Positions 7,578 through 16,615 of a DNA stretch of 32,635 bases are shown piece after piece. Positions within the stretch are counted from its first letter, which is position 1. Each line of letters starts with the position of its first letter. The notes under the pieces are model-generated. The model worked only from the letters and a program-made list of their open reading frames with translations. It made no database searches and was not told the origin of the DNA. The position numbers and the translations under genes are program-made. The stretch comes from Alphaproteobacteria bacterium (lineage in GTDB: Bacteria > Pseudomonadota > Alphaproteobacteria > DSM-16000 > Inquilinaceae), in assembly GCA_009909005.1 (NCBI GenBank), contig JAAAOG010000126.1:1-32635 (forward strand), read 5' to 3'.

Positions 7578-9683
7578 ATGAGCAAGTCCCCGCCGGCGCG
7601 CCGGCCGCGCCCCGCCCTGACCGCCGGCAAGAGCGCCGGAAAGAGCGCCGGCAAGACCGCCGGATCGCGCCGCGGCAAGGCCGCCGCAAAGGCGCCGGCG
7701 AAACCGGCGGCCCGGCCGGCGCGGTCCTGGCGGCGGCGGCTGCTGCGCTGGACGCTGAAATGGTCCTTCGTCGCCTCCATCTGGCTGACGCTCGCCGCCG
7801 GCGCCATGGTCGCCTGGTTCGCCTGGGACATGCCGGACGTCGATGCGGTCGAGGCGCCGGTGCGCCGGCCGGCCATCACCATGGTGGCGGCCGACGGTGC
7901 GGCGCTGGCCCGCTTCGGCGATCTCGCCGGCGACGACGTCACCGTGGACGAGCTGCCGCTGCACCTGATCCACGCCGTTCTGGCGATCGAGGACCGGCGC
8001 TATTATGACCATTTCGGCCTCGATCCGTTCGGCATCGCCCGGGCGATGGTCGCGAATATCCGGGCCGGCCGCATGGTCCAGGGCGGCTCGACCATCACCC
8101 AGCAGCTGGCCAAGAACCTCTTCCTGACGCCCGAGCGCTCGTTGCGCCGCAAGGTGCAGGAGGCGCTGCTCGCCCTGTGGCTCGAGGCGAATTACAGCAA
8201 GGAGGAGATCCTCGCCGCCTATCTGAACCGCGTCTATCTCGGCGCCGGGACCTATGGCGTCGACGCCGCCGCCCGCACCTATTTCGGCGTGTCCGCCCGC
8301 AATGTCACCCTGCACCAGGCGGCGATCCTCGCCGGCCTGTTGCGGGCGCCCTCGCGCTACGCCCCGACCAATGCGCCGGAGCTGGCCGAGGCGCGGGCCG
8401 ACACGGTGCTCGCCGCCATGCTGGAGGCCGGCTATATCAGCGCCCGGCAGCTGGCGGCGGCCGAGGCGCTGCCGCCTTTGCCGCGCCGCCGGCCGGCGAC
8501 CGGGCGCGGCGGCCAGTATTTCGCCGACTGGGTGGCCGAGCGGGTGCCGGAATTCGCCGGCTTCGACCCGGTCGACCTGCACGTCACCACCACGCTCGAC
8601 GCCGACCTGCAGCGCCGGGTCGAGGCGATCGCCGGTGCCCATCTCGACCGCACCGGCCGGGCGGAGCGGGTGAGCCAGGTCGCCGTCGTGGTCATGCGCC
8701 GCGATGGCGGGGTGGTGGCGATGGTCGGCGGCCGCTCCTACGCCGACAGCCAGTTCAACCGGGCGACCACGGCCCGCCGCCAGCCGGGCTCGGCCTTCAA
8801 GCCGGTGGTCTATCTGGCGGCACTGGAGGCGGGGCTGTCGCCGAACAGCCTGGTGCGCGATGCGCCGATCCGCGTCGGCGACTGGACGCCGGGCAATTTC
8901 AACGACCGCTATGAGGGCGAGATCACGCTGACTCGGGCCTTGGCGCGCTCCGCCAATGCGGCCGCCGTGCGGGTGCTGGAACGGGCCGGCGTCGGGCGGG
9001 CCGTCGACGCCGCCCGCCGGCTCGGCCTGACCGGCGATGTCAATCACGATTTGTCGCTGGCGCTCGGCACCTCGGAGGTGACGCTGCTGGAGCTGACCGC
9101 CGCCTATGCCGCCATCGCCAATGACGGCCGCGCCGTCTGGCCCTATGGCGTGCTGCTGGTCCGCGACCGGACGGGCCGCAGCGTCTATCGCCGCGACGGC
9201 AGCGGCGCCGGCCGGGCGACCGATCCCCGCCATGCCCGCGCCCTGACGGCGATGCTGGAGGCGGTGCTCGACCCCGGCCGGGGCGGCACCGGCCGGCGGG
9301 CGCGGCTGGACGGGCGGCCGGCGGCCGGCAAGACGGGCACCAGCCAGGCGCATCGCGATGCCTGGTTCGTCGGCTTCACTGCGGATTTCGTCGCCGGGGT
9401 CTGGGTCGGCAATGACGACGGCACGCCGATGGACGGGGTGACCGGCGGCGGCCTGCCGGCGGTGCTCTGGCACGACGTGATGCTGGCGGCGCATGAGGGC
9501 CGGCCGTTCCGGGCGCTGCCGGCCGAGGCCGTCTATGCGGAGGTGCCGGTCGCCGCCCGGCCGGTGATCGGCGCGCCCCTGCGCCTCGTCCGCGCCGCGC
9601 CGCCGGACCGCGCCGGCCAGCCCGGCGATGCCCCCGACCGCGAAGGCCTGGACGGCCTCATCGACTCGCTGCTCGGCGACTGA
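7578..9683 (+). CDS. Class A penicillin-binding protein (PBP1-type), bifunctional
   Basis: This 701-residue enzyme polymerises and crosslinks peptidoglycan. A lysine/alanine-rich cytoplasmic tail with AGKSAGKSAGKTAG repeats precedes one membrane helix. The glycosyltransferase (GT51) domain has the catalytic glutamate in EDRRYYDHFG (about residue 138), then GGSTITQQLAKN and RKVQEALLALWLE. The transpeptidase domain has all three motifs: SxxK as SAFK (Ser about 405), SxN as SAN, and KTGT (about 585). The ATG at 7578 is chosen over 7542 because GGAAGG lies 7 bases upstream. A bulged hairpin (CTTGAAATCG-CTG-CGATTCAAG, 7541-7562) lies in the short leader and could affect expression. The gene converges on the GFA gene 14 bases downstream. 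Confidence 0.95.
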   Translation: MSKSPPARRPRPALTAGKSAGKSAGKTAGSRRGKAAAKAPAKPAARPARSWRRRLLRWTLKWSFVASIWLTLAAGAMVAWFAWDMPDVDAVEAPVRRPAITMVAADGAALARFGDLAGDDVTVDELPLHLIHAVLAIEDRRYYDHFGLDPFGIARAMVANIRAGRMVQGGSTITQQLAKNLFLTPERSLRRKVQEALLALWLEANYSKEEILAAYLNRVYLGAGTYGVDAAARTYFGVSARNVTLHQAAILAGLLRAPSRYAPTNAPELAEARADTVLAAMLEAGYISARQLAAAEALPPLPRRRPATGRGGQYFADWVAERVPEFAGFDPVDLHVTTTLDADLQRRVEAIAGAHLDRTGRAERVSQVAVVVMRRDGGVVAMVGGRSYADSQFNRATTARRQPGSAFKPVVYLAALEAGLSPNSLVRDAPIRVGDWTPGNFNDRYEGEITLTRALARSANAAAVRVLERAGVGRAVDAARRLGLTGDVNHDLSLALGTSEVTLLELTAAYAAIANDGRAVWPYGVLLVRDRTGRSVYRRDGSGAGRATDPRHARALTAMLEAVLDPGRGGTGRRARLDGRPAAGKTGTSQAHRDAWFVGFTADFVAGVWVGNDDGTPMDGVTGGGLPAVLWHDVMLAAHEGRPFRALPAEAVYAEVPVAARPVIGAPLRLVRAAPPDRAGQPGDAPDREGLDGLIDSLLGD

Positions 9684-9697
9684 GAGGGCACAGCCGC

Positions 9698-10186
9698 CTA
9701 TGTCTCCTCGTCCCAATGCGCGTCGTGCCACTCGGCCAGCGAGACATCGGGGTATTCGTCGAAATGCCCGTCGGCGGCCGTGCCCTCGACCGGCACCCAG
9801 TTCGCCTTGCTGCCCAGCATCAGGTGGACATGGTGCGGCGGCGTCGGCAACGGCGTGTCGATGGCGCTGGCCAGCGGGTGGACGAGGTCGGGCCATTGGC
9901 CATGCCAGGCCCAGAGATGCGACCCGCAGCGCCCGCAGAAATGCCGTTCATGCGGCGATGGTTCGATCCGGCCCTGCGCGTCCGGAAACTCCGCCCGGTA
10001 GACGCGGACATGGTCGCGGCCTTCGACTTCGAGCGTGCGCGCATCGCCGCCGAGATTGATCGAAAAGCCGCCGCCACCCTGCGTCTTGCGGCAGATCGAG
10101 CAATAGCAGCGCATGAACGGCACCGGCTCCCGGCTCTCCAGCGAAAACCGCACCGCCCCACAGGAACACGAGCCTTCCAGATGCAT
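9698..10186 (-). CDS. GFA family protein (Cys-rich zinc protein)
   Basis: The 162-residue product belongs to the family named after glutathione-dependent formaldehyde-activating enzyme. It has the expected zinc-binding cysteines: GSCSCGAVRF near the N-terminus, CYCSICRKTQGGG in the middle and FCGRCGSHLW later. Most family members, including this one by appearance, have no tested activity, and the original formaldehyde role is disputed. The strong ribosome site AAAAGGAG lies 8 bases before the ATG. It sits 14 bases upstream of nothing on its own strand except the end of the penicillin-binding protein gene, with which it converges. The family call is firm; the function is not. Confidence 0.92.
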   Translation of the reverse strand: MHLEGSCSCGAVRFSLESREPVPFMRCYCSICRKTQGGGGFSINLGGDARTLEVEGRDHVRVYRAEFPDAQGRIEPSPHERHFCGRCGSHLWAWHGQWPDLVHPLASAIDTPLPTPPHHVHLMLGSKANWVPVEGTAADGHFDEYPDVSLAEWHDAHWDEET

Positions 10187-10200
10187 CAGCCGTCTCCTTT

Positions 10201-11634
10201 TCAGCCGAAGCGGGTGAGGAAGCGGACGAGCCGCTTTGTCCGGTCGCTGAACAGCGCCGGTACAAAGAAGGTGCCGGCGGCGCGCTTGCTCACCTCGCCC
10301 AGCGTCGGATAGGGGGCGATCATATTGGCGACGGCGCCGATTTTCAGCTTCTGCCCGATCGCCAGCACCCAGAGCGGGATCAGCTCGCCGGCCTGGGGTC
10401 CGGCAATGCCGGCGCCCACCACCCGGCCGTTCGAGCGGGTGATTACCTTGGCATGGCCGGCGGTGCGGTGCTCGGCCTGGGCCCGGTCGTTCTCGTGGAA
10501 GCTCCAGCGCAGCACCCTGATTTTCTCGCCATAGCGCGCGCGGGCCTGCGCCTCGGTCAGGCCCACCTGGGCCAGCTCCGGGTCGGTATAGGTGACCCAG
10601 GGCAGGGCGCCATAATCCACCCGGGCCGGCAGGCGGAACAGGGCGTTCTTGATGACGATGCCGGCATGGTAGCTGGCGGCGTGGGTGAACTGGTAGCTGC
10701 CGATGACGTCGCCGATGGCGAAGACCCGCTTGTTGCTGGTGCGCAGACGGCTGTCGACCGTGATTCCCTGGGGCGTCCAGGCGATGCCGGCGGCCTCCAG
10801 GTCCAGGCCCTCGACATTGGCGCGCCGGCCGGCGGCCACCAGGAGATCGCTGCCGGTGATCCGCTCGGGCGTCGCGCCATTGCCGGCGTCCAGCGTCACG
10901 GCGACGCCATTGCCGTCCGGCTCCACCCCGGCGACGCGGACAGTCTCCCGGATGTCGACGCCGTCCGCGAGCAGGCTGCGGCGGACCACGTCGACCAGTT
11001 CGGGATCGTCCTTGGGCAGGATGGTGGCCCGCTCCAGCACCGTGACCCGGCTGCCGAGGCGGCGGTGGGCCTGGGCCAGCTCGATGCCGATCGGCCCGCC
11101 GCCGATGACGATCAGGTGCTCCGGCTGGACCCGCCGGTCGAAAATCGTCTCGTTGGTGAGGTAGGGCACCTGGTCGAGCCCGGGGATCGGGGGGGCGGCC
11201 GGCAGCGAGCCTGTGGCGACAACGACCCGTCGGGCGCTCAACTCGATATCGCCGGCGACCACCGCGGTCGCGCCGGTGAAGCGGGCCGGCGCGCGGATGA
11301 CGTTGACGCCCAGGCCGGTGAAGCGTTCGACCGAGTCATTGGGCGCGATGGCGGCGATCACGCCGTGTACGTGCCGGTGTACGGCGGCAAAGTCGATCGG
11401 CGGCTCATGGCCGTTCGCCCCGAACACGGCCCCCGTACGCACCGTATGTGCGGCATGGGCGGCGGCGATCAGGGATTTCGACGGCACGCAGCCGGCATTC
11501 AGGCAGTCGCCGCCCATTTTGCCGTGCTCGACAAGGACGGTGTCGACGCCGAGCTGCGACGCGACCGAGGCAACGCTGAGCCCGGCCGAGCCGGCGCCAA
11601 TGATGCACAGGTCGGTGCGGATCGATTGCGCCAT
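10201..11634 (-). CDS. MerA-like FAD-dependent pyridine nucleotide-disulfide oxidoreductase
   Basis: The 477-residue flavoprotein has an FAD-binding start (DLCIIGAGSAGLSVA), the redox disulfide in GGDCLNAGCVPSKSL, a second nucleotide-binding loop (IVIGGGPIGIELAQ) and a dimerisation domain. In dihydrolipoyl dehydrogenase and glutathione reductase a C-terminal His-Pro-x-x-x-Glu motif provides the proton relay; here the place reads APYPTLGE, so the histidine is missing. There is no N-terminal heavy-metal domain and no C-terminal vicinal cysteine pair, so it is not a true mercuric reductase. GGGAGGA lies just upstream of the ATG. It starts 31 bases after the TVP38 gene, and this pairing recurs in many bacteria. 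The electron acceptor is unknown. Confidence 0.92.
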   Translation of the reverse strand: MAQSIRTDLCIIGAGSAGLSVASVASQLGVDTVLVEHGKMGGDCLNAGCVPSKSLIAAAHAAHTVRTGAVFGANGHEPPIDFAAVHRHVHGVIAAIAPNDSVERFTGLGVNVIRAPARFTGATAVVAGDIELSARRVVVATGSLPAAPPIPGLDQVPYLTNETIFDRRVQPEHLIVIGGGPIGIELAQAHRRLGSRVTVLERATILPKDDPELVDVVRRSLLADGVDIRETVRVAGVEPDGNGVAVTLDAGNGATPERITGSDLLVAAGRRANVEGLDLEAAGIAWTPQGITVDSRLRTSNKRVFAIGDVIGSYQFTHAASYHAGIVIKNALFRLPARVDYGALPWVTYTDPELAQVGLTEAQARARYGEKIRVLRWSFHENDRAQAEHRTAGHAKVITRSNGRVVGAGIAGPQAGELIPLWVLAIGQKLKIGAVANMIAPYPTLGEVSKRAAGTFFVPALFSDRTKRLVRFLTRFG

Positions 11635-11665
11635 GACGGGTCCTCCCAGCGCGCCGGACCGGGAT

Positions 11666-12445
11666 TCAGGTCCTGTGCGCCTTGTACGTCTTGTAGGCGA
11701 CCGGCAGCAGCGACAGCAGCGCCAGGCCGAGGATCGGCAGCAGGATCGCCGGCTCGAAAATGATGCCGAGGTCCGGGTCGCGTCCCGCCTCCAGCGTCTC
11801 CCCCAGCCCGTTGCCGACGCCGACATACACAACCGTGCCCGGGACGATGCCGAGCACCGTCGCCACAACGTACGTGCCCAGCGACACGCCGAAAAAGGCC
11901 GGGACGAGATTGATCAGCCAGAAAGGAAAGATCGGGATCAGCCGCAGCGTCAGCAGATAGCTGAAGGCGTTCTCGCGAAAGCCGGCCTCCAGGCGCTGAA
12001 CGGCGGGTCCGGCGCGGCGCCGCAGCGTATCGTGAAAGGCCGTGCGGGCAGCGAGAAAGATACCGACCGCGCCGATCGTCGCACCGGCCACCACCAGCCC
12101 GGTTCCCCAGACCATGCCAAACAGGAAACCGCCGGAGATCGTGAAGACCGCCGCACCAGGGATCGAAAAGGCCACGGCCAGCGCATAAACCAGCATGAAG
12201 AGGAGCGAGGCGCTCACCGCATTGGCGGCAACGAAGGCTTCCAGCGTGTCGTGATGCTCGCGCAGGGCCGAGAGGCTGACGAACCGGTCGAGATCCAGCC
12301 CGAAAAAGGCGATCAGCCCGGCCACCAGCACCGCCAGCGGGATGAACCGCCGCCAGCCGGCCTTTGCGGCCGGTTCCGCCGGCATCGGGTCGTCGACATT
12401 GCGTTCCGCCACAAACACACCCGTCTCCCGGGCCGCCCCAGACAA
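11666..12445 (-). CDS. TVP38/TMEM64 (DedA-like/VTT) membrane protein
   Basis: The 259-residue product has five or six hydrophobic segments and the VTT-domain signatures FSIPGAAVFTISGGFLFGMVWGT, GATIGAVGIFLAAR, RLIPIFPFWLINLVPAFFGV and GIVPGTVVYVGVG. Related proteins act as lipid scramblases or transporters in the inner membrane; the bacterial role is not settled. The listed start is TTG, preceded by GGAAAGGGG at a good distance; an ATG at 12385 with a poor ribosome site is the alternative. It is the first gene of an operon with the MerA-like reductase. This suggests a membrane-linked redox function, which is an inference from context only. Confidence 0.9.
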   Translation of the reverse strand: MSGAARETGVFVAERNVDDPMPAEPAAKAGWRRFIPLAVLVAGLIAFFGLDLDRFVSLSALREHHDTLEAFVAANAVSASLLFMLVYALAVAFSIPGAAVFTISGGFLFGMVWGTGLVVAGATIGAVGIFLAARTAFHDTLRRRAGPAVQRLEAGFRENAFSYLLTLRLIPIFPFWLINLVPAFFGVSLGTYVVATVLGIVPGTVVYVGVGNGLGETLEAGRDPDLGIIFEPAILLPILGLALLSLLPVAYKTYKAHRT

Positions 12446-12582
12446 GGGTGCCCCTTTCCTCTCGCAACAATGCCGCTATTTGGCAGCCCGGGTGCTCACC
12501 GGCCAGTCACCATTGGGTGAGAGCGGTGTGCCGCCAATATAGGGTCGGCGGGCCGCGACCGCCGGGCTGTTGCGCCGCCGAA

Positions 12583-12611
12583 TTGACACGCCATGTGCAA
12601 GTGCCTATAAG
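12583..12611 (+). promoter_or_regulatory. rpmH operon promoter
   Basis: TTGACA (12583-12588), a spacer of exactly 17 bases, then TATAAG (12606-12611), followed by CCCGG. This is a near-consensus housekeeping sigma promoter 54 bases before the rpmH start. Its shape is shared with the putative rRNA promoter at the right end of the window. Confidence 0.85.
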
Positions 12612-12665
12612 CCCGGGCCAATTTCATCGTCTTCGCGCCACGCGACCATTTTTGGGAGACCCGAC

Positions 12666-12800
12666 GTGAAAAGACCCTTTCAGCCGAGCCAGCTGGTTCG
12701 CAAGCGCCGGCATGGCTTCCGGGCCCGCATGGCGACGGCCGCCGGCCGGCGTGTCCTGTCGAACCGCCGCGCCAAGGGGCGCAAGAAGCTCTCGGCATGA
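12666..12800 (+). CDS. rpmH: 50S ribosomal protein bL34
   Basis: The 44-residue product is an unmistakable bL34: [20 protein letters not shown], then [12 protein letters not shown]. It is a small basic protein of the large ribosomal subunit. The start is GTG, and a GGGAG lies 7 bases upstream. The reading frame is open from 12570, but the family always begins at this point. The stop TGA overlaps the start ATG of rnpA (ATGA), so the two are translationally coupled. It is the first gene after the strong promoter at 12583-12611 and opens the block that runs to engB. Confidence 0.97.
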   Translation: MKRPFQPSQLVRKRRHGFRARMATAAGRRVLSNRRAKGRKKLSA

Positions 12801-13306
12801 CGCAGCGCGTGGAGGACGCCGGCCCGGCCCGATCACGGCCGCAGCCGGCTATGCCGGAGAGCCCCGGCCGCGTCCGCCTGTACCGGCTGACCGACCGTGC
12901 GCAATTCGTCGCAGCGGCAAAGCACGGGCGCAAGGCCGCCCAGCCGGGGCTTGTCCTCCAGGCGCGCCCTCATGGCGACAAGCCGGACACGGGCACCCCG
13001 GACGGGAGCGACGGCATCGGCCTCGGGTTTACGGCCAGCCGCAAGGTCGGCAAGGCGGTGGTGCGCAACCGGGCGCGCCGGCGTCTGCGGGCCCTGGCGG
13101 CGGAAGTGCTTCCCCACCATGCCCATCCCCGCTACGATCTCGTCCTGATCGCCCGGCAGGCGACGGCGACCCGCCCCTATGACGCGCTGCGTACCGATCT
13201 GGTGCGGGCGTTGCGGCGCCTGGGGCTGTATCGCGCGGCGTCGCCCGAAACGGATGAGGCCGGGACCGGAACCGGAACCGGGACCGAGAGGGAGCGGCGC
13301 CGGTGA
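12797..13306 (+). CDS. rnpA: Ribonuclease P protein component
   Basis: The 169-residue product is the protein subunit of RNase P, which binds the catalytic RNA and helps trim the 5' leader of tRNA precursors. The family signature is clear: [26 protein letters not shown], the RNR helix that contacts RNA, followed by [11 protein letters not shown]. It is longer than the usual 115-130 residues. About 25 extra residues precede the core, and an extra C-terminal tail carries GTGTGTGTE, coded by four tandem copies of G(G/A)ACCG at 13263-13286. Its ATG overlaps the rpmH stop and its TGA overlaps the GTG of yidD. Confidence 0.95.
   Translation: MTQRVEDAGPARSRPQPAMPESPGRVRLYRLTDRAQFVAAAKHGRKAAQPGLVLQARPHGDKPDTGTPDGSDGIGLGFTASRKVGKAVVRNRARRRLRALAAEVLPHHAHPRYDLVLIARQATATRPYDALRTDLVRALRRLGLYRAASPETDEAGTGTGTGTERERRR
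13263..13286 (+). repeat. Hexamer tandem repeat in rnpA
   Basis: Four tandem copies of the six-base unit G(G/A)ACCG code for alternating Gly-Thr in the C-terminal tail of RnpA. The copy number could change by slippage without shifting the frame. Confidence 0.7.
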
Positions 13307-13578
13307 GGCTGGCTGTGCAGGCGCTTCGGGCGCTGGTATTCGGTTATCGCTACACGCTGTCGCCGCTGGTCGGCGCGCATTGCCGCTTTCTGCCGACCTG
13401 TTCGGAATACGCGCTGGAGGCGCTCGAACGACATGGCGCGGCGCGCGGCGCCTGGTTGACGGGCCGGCGGCTGGTGCGCTGCCATCCCTGGGGCGGCGCC
13501 GGATGGGACCCGGTCCCTGACGCGCGCCGGCCGGCGCCGGACGATGGCTCGGCCGATGCCGTGACGCGGCAACCCTGA
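13303..13578 (+). CDS. yidD: Membrane protein insertion efficiency factor YidD
   Basis: The 91-residue product matches YidD (DUF37/haemolytic family). The pattern is [18 protein letters not shown], then [20 protein letters not shown], and [17 protein letters not shown]. The three conserved cysteines are present. YidD is a peripheral inner-membrane protein that aids insertion of proteins by YidC. The start is GTG and overlaps the rnpA stop (GTGA), typical of this operon. The last 20 residues are low-complexity and variable in the family. Confidence 0.95.
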   Translation: MRLAVQALRALVFGYRYTLSPLVGAHCRFLPTCSEYALEALERHGAARGAWLTGRRLVRCHPWGGAGWDPVPDARRPAPDDGSADAVTRQP

Positions 13579-13654
13579 GACCGGGTGCGCCTCCAACTTT
13601 TCCTATTCGACCCCAGGCTTCCCGAGACGCGGGCGCTCCGAGCCGGAGACTTCC

Positions 13655-15799
13655 ATGCCGGAACAAAAAAACCTCATTCTGGCGATCGTCATTTCAATCG
13701 TCATCCTGATCGGCTTTCAGTTCATGATTGGCGAGCCCGAGGAGGAGCAGCCCCAGCAGGCGACGGAAGGGCTGGCCGGCGACCCGAACGAGGCACCGGC
13801 GCTGGCCGGAGCCGAGCCGGCGGTCGGCAGCGACGGCGCAACGCCGGCTGCCGGGCCCTCCAACCTGGAAATGCCGCGCCTGCCCGGCGAAATGGCAGTG
13901 GCGCCCGATCCCCGCGACACCGCCCTGACCGCCGAAGAGGGCGAGCGCATCCAGGTGGAAACGCCGCGCCTGCACGGGTCGATCTCGCTGACCGGCGGCC
14001 GGCTTGACGACCTGACGCTGGCCGACTACCGGCTCACCCCCGACCCGGAAAGCCCCGAGATCGTCCTGCTGTCGCCGCGCAACGCCCCCAACCCGTATTA
14101 CACGGTGTTCGGCTGGCGGGCGGCGAGCCTCGACATGCCGACCCCGCAGGCCGACACCCAATGGACCGCCAGCGGCGACCGGCTGACCCCGCAAACGCCG
14201 GTCACCCTGACCTGGGACAACGGCGCCGGGCTGGTGTTCGAGCGCACCATCTCAGTCGACGACGACTACATGTTCACGGTCACCCAGCGGGTGACCAATA
14301 CCGGCGAGGCCCCGCAGGCCCTCAACCCCTATAGCCGGGTGCTGCGTTTCGGCACGCCGGAGACGCTCGGCTTCTTCATCCTGCACGAGGGGCCCTATGG
14401 CGTCTTCGACGGCACGCTGGAGGAGTACAACTACGACGACCTCGAAGAGGACGGCCGGATCGAATACCAGACCACCGGCGGCTGGCTCGGCTTTACCGAC
14501 AAATACTGGCTGGTGGCGATGGTGCCGGAGCAGTCGGCGGCGGTGCATGCCGAGTTCACCCACCAGATGGCCGACCCGACGCTCGACCTCTACGCCGCCA
14601 CCTATATCGGCGGTCAGGTGCGGCTGGCACCGGGCGAAAGCGCCGAGAACACCAGCCGCGTCTTCGCCGGGGCCAAGGAAGTCTCGCTCATCGACAGCTA
14701 TGAGCGTACCTACAATATCGAGAATTTCGACCTTTCGATCGATTTCGGCTGGTTCTACTTCCTGACCAAACCGTTCTTTTTTGCGCTGAACTGGATCAAC
14801 GGCGTCGTCGGCAATTTCGGCATCGCCATCCTGATCTTCACCGTCGCCATCAAGCTGGTCTTCTTCCCGCTGGCCAACAAGTCGTACAAGGCGATGTCGA
14901 AGATGAAGGCGTTACAGCCGGAAATGATGAAGCTGCGCGATCGGTACAAGGAAGACCGCCAGCGCATGAACACCGAGCTGATGGCGCTCTACAAGCGGGA
15001 AAAGGTCAACCCGGCCTCGGGCTGTCTGCCGATCCTCATCCAGATCCCGGTGTTCTTCGCCCTTTACAAGGTGCTGTTCGTCACCATCGAGATGCGGCAC
15101 GCGCCGTTCTTCGGCTGGATCCAGGACCTTTCGGCGCCCGACCCGACCTCGATCTTCAACCTTTTCGGCCTCATTCCCTGGGACCCGCCGCAGCTCCTGA
15201 CCATCGGCATCTGGCCGCTGATCATGGGCGCGACGATGTACCTGCAACAGAAGCTGAACCCGGCGCCGACCGATCCGATGCAGCAGCGCATCTTCATGGC
15301 GCTGCCCTTCGTCTTCACCCTGATGCTGGCGCATTTCCCGGCCGGGCTGGTGATCTACTGGGCCTGGAACAATGCCCTGTCGATCCTGCAGCAATGGCTC
15401 ATCATGAAGCGCATGGGCGTGCCGATCGGCGGCGGCACCATCCCGCCGGGGCAGAGATCCGGGCTTTCCTTCAAGGACCTGTTCGGCGGCGGTGGGGCAC
15501 GGAAGAGCGCCGGTGCGAGCGGCAGCAAGGCGGAGAGCAAAGCGCCCGCCGGCAGTGCGGAGGCGGAAGAGGCCGAAGACGCGCCTGCGGAAGCTGCGGC
15601 GCCGAAGAAAAAGGCGCCGGCCGCGGCGAAGAAACCGGCCGGTTCCGCGGCTGAGGGCGAGGATGCGGGAGACGCGGGAGAGGCGTCGGCCGGGACCCAG
15701 ACGGGTCCGCGCCAGGCCCCGCCGCGGCCGAAGCGAAGCCAGCCCCGCCAGGGGGCGGCGCGCAAGCGCTCTTCCGGCGGCAAGCGCAAGCGGAGCTGA
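13655..15799 (+). CDS. yidC: Membrane protein insertase YidC
   Basis: The 714-residue YidC inserts and folds inner-membrane proteins with or without SecYEG. An N-terminal membrane helix (ILAIVISIVILIGFQFMIG) leads to a large periplasmic beta domain (about 60-350). Then comes the conserved five-helix core: FFFALNWINGVVGNFGIAIL, KSYKAMSKMKALQPEMMKL (cytoplasmic hairpin), NPASGCLPILIQIPVFFALY, and the last helices up to WNNALSILQQWLIMKRMG. The C-terminal tail of roughly 110 residues is Lys/Ala/Glu-rich and ends in a very basic run; long basic tails of this kind in alphaproteobacteria can bind ribosomes. The stop overlaps the start of engB (TGATG). It follows yidD by 76 bases. Confidence 0.97.
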   Translation: MPEQKNLILAIVISIVILIGFQFMIGEPEEEQPQQATEGLAGDPNEAPALAGAEPAVGSDGATPAAGPSNLEMPRLPGEMAVAPDPRDTALTAEEGERIQVETPRLHGSISLTGGRLDDLTLADYRLTPDPESPEIVLLSPRNAPNPYYTVFGWRAASLDMPTPQADTQWTASGDRLTPQTPVTLTWDNGAGLVFERTISVDDDYMFTVTQRVTNTGEAPQALNPYSRVLRFGTPETLGFFILHEGPYGVFDGTLEEYNYDDLEEDGRIEYQTTGGWLGFTDKYWLVAMVPEQSAAVHAEFTHQMADPTLDLYAATYIGGQVRLAPGESAENTSRVFAGAKEVSLIDSYERTYNIENFDLSIDFGWFYFLTKPFFFALNWINGVVGNFGIAILIFTVAIKLVFFPLANKSYKAMSKMKALQPEMMKLRDRYKEDRQRMNTELMALYKREKVNPASGCLPILIQIPVFFALYKVLFVTIEMRHAPFFGWIQDLSAPDPTSIFNLFGLIPWDPPQLLTIGIWPLIMGATMYLQQKLNPAPTDPMQQRIFMALPFVFTLMLAHFPAGLVIYWAWNNALSILQQWLIMKRMGVPIGGGTIPPGQRSGLSFKDLFGGGGARKSAGASGSKAESKAPAGSAEAEEAEDAPAEAAAPKKKAPAAAKKPAGSAAEGEDAGDAGEASAGTQTGPRQAPPRPKRSQPRQGAARKRSSGGKRKRS

Positions 15800-16476
15800 T
15801 GGCCGGCCCCGGCGCGGCCCCGAACGAAGCGCTGCCGGAGCCGGGCTGGACGGATGAGGACCTGGAGGCCGGCCGGGTCCTGTTCGCCCAGGAGTGCCGC
15901 TTCGTCGCCGCCGCCGCGACCCTGGAACAGCTGCCGCCCGACGGCCTGCCCGAAATCGCCTTTGCCGGCCGCTCGAATGTCGGCAAGTCGAGCCTCGTCA
16001 ATGCCCTGACCGGGCGCAATACCCTGGCCCGCACCAGCAACACGCCGGGGCGAACCCGCCAGCTGATCTTCTTCGATCTGGCCGGGCGCCTCGGCCTCGT
16101 CGACCTGCCCGGCTATGGCTATGCCCAGGTGAGCAAGGCGGAATCCGCCGCCTGGACGCGCCTGCTGACCGCCTATCTGCAGGGCCGGGTCAGGCTGCAG
16201 CGCACCTGCCTGCTGGTCGATGCCCGCCATGGCCTGAAGGACAGCGACCGGGCGATGATGACCCGGCTGGACAAGGCCGCCGTGCCCTATCGCATCGTGC
16301 TGACCAAGGCCGACAAGCTGTCCGAGGCGGCCCGCCGCGCCGCCCTGGGGGAGATCGAGGCGGCGCTGAAGACCCACCCGGCAGCGCGTCCGGCGCCTTT
16401 GGCGACCAGCGCGCTCAAGGGGCTGGGCATCGCCGAACTGCGCGCCGATCTCGCCCTCCTCGCCGCCGGGCAATGA
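15799..16476 (+). CDS. engB: Ribosome biogenesis GTPase YihA/YsxC/EngB
   Basis: The 225-residue product is a TrmE-Era-EngA-EngB-type GTPase. All nucleotide-binding motifs are present: G1 as [10 protein letters not shown]2 in [13 protein letters not shown]3 as DLPGYGYA, G4 as TKADKL, and G5 as TSALKG. The protein helps assemble the large ribosomal subunit and is usually essential. Its start overlaps the yidC stop by one base, so the two are coupled. The first 30 residues are an extension ahead of the conserved core. The order yidC-engB-argB is common in alphaproteobacteria. Confidence 0.96.
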   Translation: MAGPGAAPNEALPEPGWTDEDLEAGRVLFAQECRFVAAAATLEQLPPDGLPEIAFAGRSNVGKSSLVNALTGRNTLARTSNTPGRTRQLIFFDLAGRLGLVDLPGYGYAQVSKAESAAWTRLLTAYLQGRVRLQRTCLLVDARHGLKDSDRAMMTRLDKAAVPYRIVLTKADKLSEAARRAALGEIEAALKTHPAARPAPLATSALKGLGIAELRADLALLAAGQ

Positions 16477-16505
16477 GCGGCCGGGCGGAAGCCGTTCCGC
16501 ACCGA

Positions 16506-16534
16506 TTGGATTGCCGCGGCGTTTGGGCTACAGT
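16506..16534 (+). promoter_or_regulatory. Possible argB promoter
   Basis: TTGGAT (16506-16511), 17 bases, TACAGT (16529-16534), in the 139-base gap between engB and argB. It would allow argB to be expressed apart from the rpmH operon. The match is fair but not close to consensus. Confidence 0.45.
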
Positions 16535-16615
16535 CCCGCCCGCGCCGGCAAGCGGTCGGCGCCATGCGCCTTTCCTGCCTTGCCCGTGCGCGCGGGCCCC
16601 GACCGTACGGCCTTC

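Noticed and set aside
7521-9896. A 791-codon open frame opposite the penicillin-binding protein
   Set aside because: It is a shadow of the PBP gene with a low-complexity translation.
10201-11868. Mercuric reductase with an N-terminal extension
   Set aside because: The first 78 codons overlap the TVP38 gene and look non-coding. No metal-binding domain or C-terminal Cys pair is present.
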